Of a DNA stretch of 64,000 nt, positions 55,234-64,000 are shown piece by piece (positions within the stretch are counted from its first letter, which is position 1; every line of letters starts with the position of its first letter). The translations under genes were made by a program, and so were the position numbers. The notes beneath the pieces are model-generated. The model was not told the origin of the DNA and ran no database searches. It saw nothing but the letters and a program-made list of their open reading frames with translations. This stretch comes from Posidonia oceanica (taxonomy: Eukaryota > Streptophyta > Magnoliopsida > Alismatales > Posidoniaceae). The DNA is taken from positions 100,086,501 to 100,150,500 of the forward strand of contig JAZBRS010000020.1 of assembly GCA_037176725.1 (NCBI GenBank), in the 5' to 3' direction.

Positions 55234-57188
55234 TTTTATTTTAGGATGTGATGATTATGTTGTTAGTTAATGAAGATATTATGTTTTTATGTTATTTTAA
55301 GTTAAGTTGAGTTAGGTGTGTTTACTGTTGTGTTTGGTTGTTCGTTAATGTCTATGTGTAAGTTTGTTTTAAGATGAATTTAGAGATTAGAGGGAAAAAG
55401 AGCTCTGTCCATATCAGTCGCCGCCCCTGATGGCGTCCACATTAGTCGCCTTCTCCTGGGGCGCCTAAGAGTTGTGCCCGCCAGCGTTCAAAGCAGAGCG
55501 GGAAAGTTGCCACTTTTGGTCTTAGTTGCCTTGGTTCCTGGCACCTAGGGCTGACATGGCTTTCCAGAATGTTCAAAATTTGAGGCGGGAAACTGGCTGT
55601 GTGAGGAACTTAAAGGATCAATCGTTGAAAATGGAGGTGCCTAAGCATGACGCCTTCCGATGTGGCGGCCAAGATACGGGTTCAGTAACAAAAACTGAAT
55701 CGTTGCCCCCTTCTTTCAGACCTCCACCTCCTACTTCCTTCCTCTTTCTTCACAGTCCGGCGCCCTCCGTCTTCCTCTCCGGCGATTTTGGCGGCACGGC
55801 GGCGTGGTGTGGTGGCGGTTGCCTTCTCCTTCCCTGATGGCGAGTGATGGCGGCGGCGTGGACAGCGGTGTGGGCGGCAGCGCGGGTGGCAACGACGGCA
55901 GGGCACACCGACGAAGGAGGTAATCTCCTCCTCCTCCTCCGCTCCTTTGCTTCTCAGGTTTTTTTGGTGAAGTGGTCGGTGATGGTGGGACGGCAGGCAG
56001 CGGCGATGTTTGGCTGGAGAGGGGGCAGTAGCTTGACAGTGGGAGAGGAAGTGAAGTTGAAAAGATTTTTGTTTTGGTTTTGTTCTTTTTTTTTGTTTTT
56101 GTGAATGTGAATGAATAAAATTAAAGGATATTGAATGTTATGAATGTTTGAAAATTTCTGGAATTTTGTGAATGAAATGAAGATGCAGAATGTGAATGAA
56201 ATTTTTGTTTTTTGAATGAATGAGGGATATTATATATTGAATGGATGAAGGAGAGTATTTTTGTGAAATTTTCTTGCAGGAAACGAATATTTATTGTTGA
56301 AAATTAAGGGGAGGTTATGTCAATTTTTTTCCAGAAATTAGGAGATTTATTTTATTTATTAACGATGGAATATGTGGAATTTATGGGATAATGCACATTT
56401 ATTATTTCTGTATTTTTGTGAATTAGTTTGGAAATGGATGAAAATAGTTGATTTTTAGAATATTTTCGCTAATATTGCGTAAGTAAATAATGTTGTGAAA
56501 TTTTGGGGAATAGAATTCTCTCCTAAATTTTAAAAGAGTGAATTTAATTGTTAAAAGGAATGCTTAATCGATTAATTGGTGAATTGAATTATTAATGATT
56601 TTTAGGATAAATTCCTTAGAGAGGAATTAACTCATTAATTTGTAAACTTAAGATTAAAGGATAAGTTTGCTTAATTAATTATTAGGATAGGTTGGTGGAT
56701 TAATTAAGCTAAATAGTCGAATTGAAAAGAATTTCCTTAGTGTGGTATTTTCTGTATTAAAACCTGAGGTGTTTGTACTTTTTAAATGGTTCACGTGTTT
56801 TCGAAAGAGTTATATATTTTAAGTGATACTTGAGACAATTTTCTTTAATGAGTATTTATTGGATAATTAAGAAAGGGTTTATATGTTTAATCAACGGAGT
56901 TTTAAAATTTCGAAGTGATTAATGGTTAAGTGTTTGATTAATGTTTTTAAAGTGATTAATTAATGTTTGAAAAGATTAATTAATATTTGGAATGATTAAG
57001 GTTTGACATGTTTAATTAATATTCAAGATGACTAATTAAGGTTTGCAATGGTTAATTAATGTTCGGGATGATTAATGAATATTCGAGATGGTTAATGTTT
57101 TGAGATGATTTAATGTTTTGGAATGATCAAAGACCAATTAATGTTTAATTTAGCACAGACTGACCAAACTCTACTCATGCCGTTGTTC
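55234..57188 (+). other. Region between the antisense genes
   Basis: No clear protein. Three palindromic cassettes at 55416, 55444 (28 bp apart) and 55524 lie 5' of a GC-rich, CpG-rich block (about 55690-56050). That block could be the promoter and non-coding first exon of antisense gene 2, with a donor-like GAGGTAATC at about 55918. About 56100-57170 is very AT-rich with repeated GATTAATTAATGTTT motifs, intron-like. Confidence 0.45.
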
Positions 57189-60035
57189 CAGGGTCTCCGA
57201 TGAGTAGGTTGAGACAAGGAGGGACGAGGCCGGTCCTTCTACTGCATGGGCGAGCTCCTCTCGTCCTCGCAAGCTTCGGACGAGGCGTCCATGTGCACCG
57301 TCTCCTGCTAGGACGGAGACAAGTGGTAGTGACGACAGCAGTCTTGGTCTGGGCGAGGTCCCCCGTTATCCTCCTCTTAGGAGAGCTAGGACAGCAGCTG
57401 AGCTTGCGGAGTTAGGCCAGGTGAGATCAAGTTTATATGTTTTAGTCTTCTATTAAGTTATTTTTCTTGTTTAAGAGGTTTATTAATGTTATTCTTTGCA
57501 TTTTCTGTGTTAGATGCCATTGCCTAGCTGGGCCCGCTCCAATTGGGAGGATCTTCATGAGACGTACACCTATCTCCCAGACTTTCAGCGTGAGAGATTG
57601 GCTCAGATGGGCTTCGGCCACTTTCTAGAGATCGTGCCTTTCGAGATCCATCTGGGATTACTGGTCTCTTTTGCTGAGCGGTTCCACAGCGCTTCTGGCA
57701 GTTTCATCCTTCGTGTGGACGAGATGATGATCACCCTAGAGGACGTGGTCAGACTGGTAGGCCTGAGGGTGGATGGCGAGCCCGTTGTAGCTGTGTGGCA
57801 GCACTACTATGGCGCTGAGCTGGAGTCTTGCTACGGGGTGCGACCTCCACGCTCCGGCCGCTACCACACTCATGTCAACATCAGGTGGTTGAAGGAGCGT
57901 TTCAACGACGTCTTACTTGCTGACGTGGCGGCTCCAGGTGTCGCTGATCAGTAGCTGCGCATCTTTCTTTCCATCCTGTTCCATCGGCTGTTCTTCGGCA
58001 CCTCTTCTCAAATGCTTCATGCCGGTTTTACTCCTCTCCTTCTGGATGTGGAGAGGATTGGTACGTACTCCTGGGACTCGGCCGTGCTGGCCTACCTTAT
58101 CTCCCGCCTGTAGGCATTTTCTGTGGGACAGACGCGCTCTCTTTCTGGCTGCTTGCCCCTTTTCTAGGTTTGTGCTTTAATTTGCTGTCTGTTATTCTAT
58201 TTACTTGCCTATTTCTGACTTGAAATTGCTTCTTCAAATGATAGACTTGGATCTTTGAGCGCTTTCTATACTTGAGGCCTAGCATTCCTGGGGATGGTCC
58301 CGTCGAGTTCCCTCAGGCTCAACGGTGGATGGATGCATAGCTGGCTCCTGAGAGACTCCGACCGGTTAGGCACTTAGGCTGCTTTCTGTTGGAGGTCCTC
58401 CCCGAGGAGTGGGTAAGTTATTGTACTTAGTCTTTCTTTTTTGTATAGTTTCTTGCTTGTATTTTGACTAAGTTGTGCCATAGGTTGTCAGGAGACCTTA
58501 TGCTGACGGTGAGCATGCTGCTGAGGAGCTCGTTGCACATGGTTCCCACTTGTTTCTTCGAAAGTGCTGGCTTTTCAGCCTCTTCTTATGCCGCTTTAGT
58601 CAGGTGGGCCGTGTTTTGAGGCAGTTCGGCCTCCGACAGCTCATCCCGGAGCTTGGTCCTGCAGCTTGTTCCCTTGGGTCGTCCAGAGGGGGTCAGCCCG
58701 ACACTCCTCAGCTGTTTGCCACTCAGCTTGAGAATTGGCGCTCTAGCGGTACTGCTCCTCTTCTGATGGCTCAGCAGAGACCGAGGTGGAGTGGAGGACT
58801 TGGTTTGACACCACCTTTGCTCAGTTGATAGTCTTCCACCGCTCTCTCTTCTATGGTGGGTCCAACGTGCCGATGGGCGTTGGCTTCCGTGCGAGCAACA
58901 GTGTTAGTTCACTACGGCAGGAGCTGGTGGCTGCCCATTGTCGTATCCAGGAGCTGGTAAGTAATTTTGAGCTTTTCTTTTATTTATTGCTCCTTTACTT
59001 ACATGTCTTTCTTTACTTGCTCAAATGGCTGCCTCTGAGGGTATGACGGAGGCAGTTAGGACTCAGTAGCTGCAGCACACTTCTAGGGTTGAGGAGCTGG
59101 TACGGGAGAGAGACGAGCTGCTATCTCGACTAGCACGAGTGAGTTTTGCCCCTTTCCTTTACTTATTCGCCCCTGTTCTTGCTATTTAACTAGTACTATC
59201 TGCTTCGGTGTAGGCTGAGGGTGCCTCGACTAGTGCAAAACCTCCTCCTCCTGCTGCTACGGAGCCGACTACTTCTCGTTTTAGGGTCATGCTCGCTGAG
59301 GAAGCTCAGGTTCGTGAGTCAAAGGTACCTCTGTCTCTTTTCTAACTTTAAGTATATGACTTGTTAGCTTACTCAATTCTTCCTTGCAGATCCAAGCCAT
59401 GATGGACATGATTCACACCCCTCCTTCCACTGGGCCCACACAGAGTCAGCTTGATGACGCTTTGGGGCATGCTGACGAGCTGCAGGAGCGCCTTAGTCAG
59501 GTGGAGCGGGAGCGTGACAGCCGCATCTAGGAGTTAGAGGCCCGTGTGGCTGCATCTGATGCAGCCATGGCTAGGGTTCAGTTGGAGGCTACCTCCCTGA
59601 GAAAGGTACTTCTGCTGTGCTTTAATACTTTAATTGTAGCTAGTCTTTTTGCTTTTCTTGCTGATAAACTGCTTTGACTCTATGGTTTGCTGTTTCTTGT
59701 TGCAGTTGAGTGATTTCCGTGGACAGCAGCTGCGGGACATGGAAGCATCACTGATGCAGACGGAGGCGGTAGTTGAGTCAGTTCTCCCTGATGCTGATGT
59801 TGCTGATCTGATGCCTACCCCTGTTGCCGTAGCTCCTGCGGGGTCTGGGCATTCTCGAGTTTTGATGGCTGAGCAGGTTGCACGAGCGTGCTCTTCCCCT
59901 CACCTTGGGCTGCTTTGTTCTGTGCTGAGGGGGTCTCGAGAGAGGAGCCAGAGTGGAGCGACTTCTTCAATTGCACAGCCCAGGCCAAGGCCTCCCAGTG
60001 GTGAGCACGAGGATAATGGCGAGTCAGGCCACTGA
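57189..60035 (+). pseudogene. Antisense gene 2: multi-exon plant mobile domain plus coiled coil
   Basis: Approximate exons: 57189-57420, 57514-58167, 58245-58412, 58485-58957, about 59040-59139, 59214-59325, 59391-59605 and 59706-60035, with GT-AG borders such as GGCCAG/GTGAGA and GAGTGG/GTAAGT. Exon 1 is basic and Ser-rich (TETSGSDDSSLGLGEV). Exons 2-4 give the mobile domain: MPLPSWARSNWEDLHETY, RVDEMMITLEDVVRLVGLRVDGEPV, YSWDSAVLAYLISRL, TWIFERFLYLRP and WRTWFDTTFAQL. Exons 5-8 encode a coiled coil (VEELVRERDELLSRL, LQERLSQVERERDSR) and a tail ending NGESGH. TAG stops at Gln-like sites (57955, 58336 and others) and a shift near 58770 disrupt it. It resembles Tat-element extra ORFs. Confidence 0.7.
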
Positions 60036-61425
60036 GTTTGTCCTTTTTGTTTGTTTGTTTCCGTCAGAGTCTGTACTTGTAAATATTTATATGAAATGAA
60101 ATGTTTTCTGCTTTGTTTACCTACGCATGCTTACTTTTATGTTAGTAATCACAAAGCATACCTTCCTTGGCAAAAGATTTGGTTAAGTTAATTGAAAAAA
60201 AAGATATAACAAATGTGAATGAAAAGAAAGCATACTTATTCTTGAAAAATGGGTGGAGGGAATTAATTTCTGGCCTCAGCTAAAGAGATGGAAAATCAAA
60301 GCCCAGTAGACGCTGATTGTGAGTCATCCGTGGATGCTCCAAAGATCATTATGTGAGTAATGTCTTTGTTGAGAGAACACACCCAAGCCGTGAAACACGC
60401 TTGAATAGGATGCTAACTTTGAATCCTGGTGAGTTGTTAGTTGCATCATCAGCCAGATTAATTCCAGTTTTCCTACTTACTGAGTTCTCACTTGTAGGTA
60501 GGTTGGATGTTTTGGTTTCTTAGTTTTTTGGTTTTTTTGTCTTTTTCTAGGTTTTGTAATTTTTTTTGCGTTTTTGCTTTTACAATCTTTTTGGGTTTTG
60601 TTGCTTTTCTAATTTTTTTTGGATTTTTGATTTCTCTAATGGGGAAAGCTGAGTATCTACTCTAAGCGTTAGCCTTTGGGTCTGTTCTAGCCGTATGAGT
60701 GGGCCCTATATTCATGGACATGTTTCTTGTGTCATGCTTGCACCTTTGGAGACTTTGGTCCGCCCATCAGTCCTTATTAAGGTTGTTCTTCCCTCAGCCC
60801 TTTTAGTCCTTGACCACCCAAGGTTGCGTATTCCTTGCCTGTCAGTGGAATGGGATGGGGGAGGTTTAAGACATAGTAGGCTCTCGGTTTTGGCTTAGGT
60901 CTTGGATTCCACTTGCCTATTTTGGTTCTTAATGCATCTTTCTAGGATTTATGCCTTACGATTCACAGATCGCTTTGGCAATTTTTGCTCTTTGGACAGC
61001 TCCTTGCTGCCCTCTTTTAGTTGGACAGTTTCTTTTACTGTCTCTTTTCATTTGTTCCTCACTTGGACAGCTTCTTTGCTGCCTTCTTTCCTCTCTGTTT
61101 GGGTAGTTTTTGCTGCCATCTTTTCTGGACGCTTTCTAAGTTATTTGGCAAGCGGTTCATACCATAAGCCTCTACTTCTAGCTTACCTTTCCCTTACCTC
61201 CCTGTGCAAGGTGTATGTGGAGATAGGTTAGGGCATGGGTCCCCCCTAGGTGTTCCTCTTCTTATTGGCTTTGGGAATCTTCCCCCTCTTTCAGCCCGAT
61301 GTTAAGACCTAAGTCTACCATTGATACAAGCCTGCTGGTCAAGGGTAGTACTTTTTCAAGTGCATTGCATTCCAGGGGTCAAGAAGATTCGTCCCGTTTT
61401 GGGATAACCGATAGGCATTCCCTGG
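60036..61425 (-). other. Element I post-pol linker
   Basis: No gene. On the minus strand about 61290-60240 is homologous to the X linker (14112-15495), with repeated GGACAGCTTCTTTGCTGCC-type units on the plus strand (60995-61130). The AAATATTTATATGAAATG stretch after 60060 may serve as the polyadenylation region of antisense gene 2. Confidence 0.55.
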
Positions 61426-63228
61426 TTATGCAGCAACCACTACATAGGGTCCCACCCAGTTTGGTTTTAACTTTCCCTTAGGGTGGGGCTTATTGTAGGG
61501 CAACACCTCTTTCAGCACCAGATCACCAATTTTAAATTTACGTTCGATTACTTTCTTTTGGTAAGCCTTGGTTAACCTTTGTTGGTAGACACGCGTATGC
61601 TCGGCGGCTACCAGCAGTTTCTCATCAAGGAGTTCCAAATGAAGGAGTAAAGCTTGCCTCTTTTCTTCAGCAGACATTCTCCTATCAATTTTAACTCTTA
61701 ACAAGGGGATTAGGATCTCGTATGCGACTACTACTTCCATTCCAAAGGCTAAAGCATAGGGGGTTTGACCCGTTGCCGTCCTTATGATGGTGCGGTATGC
61801 CCATAACGCATTAACAAGCTTATCTGACCAATCTGATCCCTTAGCGTCTTCTACCGTCTTTTTAATGACTTTGATTAAGGTCTTATTAGTAGCTTCTGCT
61901 TAGCCGTTCCCTTACGGGTAATATGGGGAAGAGTGGTGTAGAGTGATACCGAATTTTTGGCATAACCGCTTGAATTCCTCTGAGATGAAGATCGGTCCAT
62001 TGTCTGCTACTAAGGCTTTAGGCACCCCGAACCTTGCGATGATATTTCGATGTACGAATCGGCACAGGGTTGTGGCCTTGATGTTTGCAAATGCCTCCGC
62101 TTCTGCCCATTTGGTGAAGTATTCTGTTGCTGTGAGGATGAAGGTGTTGCCCTTTCCATGATGGATGGGTCCCACCACATCGAAGGCCCACATAGAGAAA
62201 GGCCATGGCGTTGATAAAGCGTGAAGCGCTGAAGTTAGAGCATGAATCTTGTTGGCATGCAGTTGGTAGCTCTTGCACCGCTTGACTTTACTTGCACAGT
62301 CAGCTTCCATGGTAGGCCAGTAATACCCCATTCTGATTATCATTTTGGCCTTGAACTGGGAGTTGATGTGGCCCCCGTAGACTCCTTCATGTGTTTCTTT
62401 GAGAATTTCGGCTGATTCAGATGCGTCCACACATCGGAGTTCAATCCCTAAGGGTGTTCTCTGGAAGAGTGTGCTGGCTTTGATGTAGTACGTTGTAGCC
62501 ATCCTCCTCAATGCTTCTCTATCCTTAGGAGTTGCATAGGTCGGGAAGGTGCGATCTTGTACATAATTCTGTATGTCATAGTACCACGGATTACCATCAT
62601 TGCTTACTTTTGTAGCTCCTTGATAACAAAGCTCTGTGCATATGACGCTTTTTTGGTTTAGTTCCTCCCTGAATTCCTGAACCCATTCTGCGACAGACCC
62701 CACTGTTGGTGCGCTGATTTTTCGCACCGTGATGGATTGCTCGTTTGTCTCTGAACTGAAGGGAAACGAGGATGCCAATGAGGCCAATGAATCAGCCAGG
62801 ATGTTGTTGCTTCTAAGTGCATGCACATATATTACTCTGTCAAACTTCTTCAATAAAGCTCTAGCTAGATTGCGGTATTCCTGCAGCTTTAGTGAGAGGG
62901 TCTTGTATTTGTTGAGGACTTGTCGTATGACAAGCTGTGAGTCTCCAATTACTTTTAGCCTCCTTGCCCCTAGATCGAGAGCCATTCGGAGCCCTAAGAT
63001 GAGTGCCTCATATTCTACGATATTATTGCTTGCCGGAAAGAGTAGCTGGGCTGCAGCGGGGAGAACAACACCCTCCGGAGTGAGGAGTGTTGCCCTTATT
63101 CCGGTGCCTTGCGAGTTAAGTGCTCCATCGAAATGGAGGGTCCATTTTCTGATAAGTGGCATGACACTACTGATCGCCAGTATTTCCTCGTCTGGAAAAT
63201 CTGTTGATACTGGCTGATATCCTAACAC
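61426..63228 (-). pseudogene. Element I archaeal-type RNase H and integrase
   Basis: This is the C-terminal half of the pol polyprotein. The 438-residue frame (63228-61912) begins with an RNase HI of archaeal type: WTLHFDGALNSQGTGI, VEYEALILGLRMAL, VIGDSQLVIRQV, SNNILADSLASLAS, with acidic residues intact. Integrase follows: an HHCC-like finger (HEGVYGGHIN..C..C, second Cys pair altered to KRCKSYQ), core Asp in WAFDVVGPIH, second Asp in VADNGPIF, then HHSSPYYP. Two TAA stops fall at Gln-like sites before AEATNKTLIKVIKK, which holds the Glu. The C-terminus (61740-61426) shows KAYQKKVIERKFKIGDLVL and NWVGPYVV. It is the best-preserved polyprotein in the window. Confidence 0.88.
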
Positions 63229-64000
63229 AGGTAGCCCGGCGAGTTGATCCGCGATAGCTTACCCCTTGACTGCCTTCTGAGTGATGAACTACAGGCCGAA
63301 CTCAGTGAGGAGCATTTGCCATCGTGCTAGCCTTCCGGACATTGCAGATTTCTCGAACATGTACTTGATAGGGTCCATCTTGGCTATGTAACAGACTTTG
63401 TGTGCTAGAAAATAGTGTCTGAGCTTCTGTGAGGCCCATACTAAGGCTAGGCAGTGTCTCTTGATCTGGGAGTACTTCCTCTTGTACTCAATGAATGTTC
63501 TGCTGAGGTAATAAACCACTTTCTCCTTTCTTCCAGTCTCATCGTGTTGTGCCAGGACGACACCCACTAAGTTATCAGTGACGGCCAAGTAATGTAGCAA
63601 TGGCCTCTCAGGGACCGGAGCAGTCAACACTGGAGGGTTGAGGAGGTAGAGCTTTAGATCATCGAAAGCCTTTTGACAGGTATGATCCCACTTGAATTCC
63701 GTGCCGCCTTTTAAAAGCTCATAGAATGGTCTACACTTTTCTGCATGCTGAGAGATGAATCTGCAGATAAACTGTAGCTCCCTATGAGTCCTCTGAGTTC
63801 CTTGATATTCTTCGGCAGTGGCATGGCTGTTATAGCTTTAGCTTTGGTGGGATCCACTTCTATGCCCCTTTTGCTTACTATGAAGCCGAGTAGCTTTCCG
63901 GCAGTGACCCCGAAGACACACTTCTTGGGGTTCATCCTGAGGTTGTACTGGTCTGCTCTCCGGAGTACTCTTTCTAGTGCTTCAAAGTGTCCTTCTCTTG
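63229..64000 (-). pseudogene. Element I reverse transcriptase C-terminus and RNase H (partial)
   Basis: The frame enters at the window edge in the RT thumb/connection: NPKKCVFGVTAGKLLGFIVSKRGIEVDP and MPLPKNIKELRGLIG, then a frameshift near 63785 and LQFICRFISQHAEKCRPF. The retroviral-type RNase H-like domain is at 63630-63289 (VPERPLLHYLAVTDNLVGVVLAQHD, YYLSRTFIEYKRKYS, RLARWQMLLTEF). It is followed by the archaeal-type RNase H, so both RNase H domains are present, as in Tat elements. The same motifs occur in element A at 4516-3692. Confidence 0.87.

Larger units (their letters stand above)
51345..64000 (-). mobile_element. Ty3/gypsy Tat-lineage element I with antisense genes (partial)
   Basis: This is a minus-strand element running off the right edge. 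From low to high coordinates: 3' LTR 51345-52781, PPT, an 860-bp pre-LTR block shared with X, an antisense region with two plant-mobile-domain genes, a linker shared with X, integrase, archaeal-type RNase H and RT. Extra genes in antisense between pol and the 3' LTR, plus a second RNase H, are hallmarks reported for the Tat lineage. At least 12.6 kb is present; protease, gag and 5' LTR are outside. It is the likely autonomous relative of X. Confidence 0.85.

Noticed and set aside
62729..63217. 162-residue plus-strand open frame
   Set aside because: Antisense shadow of the well-supported archaeal-type RNase H on the minus strand.

Overview
The window is repeat-dominated nuclear DNA of a flowering plant. 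Nested Ty3/gypsy and Ty1/copia LTR retrotransposons, a hAT DNA transposon, a four-exon spliced amino-acid-transporter gene and a cytochrome P450 fragment all point to an angiosperm. The GC-rich coding exons of the transporter make a monocot somewhat more likely, which is inference. Nothing bacterial or organellar is seen.

Layout. 1-1085 is the end of a plus-strand LTR of a family here called X. 1086-3503 is the leader and 5' LTR of a minus-strand X-family element inserted in the RNase H region of an older minus-strand Tat/Ogre-like element (A). A occupies 3504-8577 (RNase H, RT, protease, gag 3' half) and 18056-22283 (gag 5' half, leader, PBS, start of a very large LTR). Its gag is split by a complete X element at 8583-18050, flanked by the target duplication GAGAC; the gag frame continues exactly across the excised insertion. 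A chromodomain Ty3 element (E, Tekay/Del type) lies at 22284-29838 inside A's LTR, with its 3' LTR cut to about 30 bp. A copia remnant (G, 29839-30083 and 35517-37110) is split by a second complete non-autonomous element, gag-only copia element F (30084-35511, target duplication AAACC). Then come a CYP704-like P450 fragment (37291-37545), a 4.3-kb solo LTR (H, 38138-42475), an amino-acid transporter gene with an otherwise intact exon structure but broken frame (43952-45928, minus), and a decayed hAT transposase (48208-50229). From 51345 to the window end runs a large minus-strand autonomous-type relative of X (element I): LTR, an internal zone with two antisense plant-mobile-domain genes (53867-55233 and 57189-60035), and integrase, archaeal-type RNase H and RT at the right edge.

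Relations. X carries only gag and shares its LTR, pre-LTR region and post-gag linker with I, so X looks like an internal-deletion derivative needing pol in trans. Nearly all coding regions carry in-frame stops, many of them TAG at glutamine positions, as expected of old, methylated repeats.

The most unusual signal is not a gene. The X/I family carries about 40 copies of a 23-bp palindromic cassette, AGTCGCC-N9-GGCG(A/C)CT. Spacer length is fixed, the spacer sequence is highly variable, and cassettes are often paired at an exact 28-bp period; they lie in U3, leader and antisense-gene regions. An analogous cassette, TTTCGG-N4-CCGAAA, often paired at 18 bp, occurs in the unrelated elements E (Ty3) and F (Ty1), and element A's LTR has its own palindromes built on GCGTCTTA. 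I did not recognise these cassettes as a described system.
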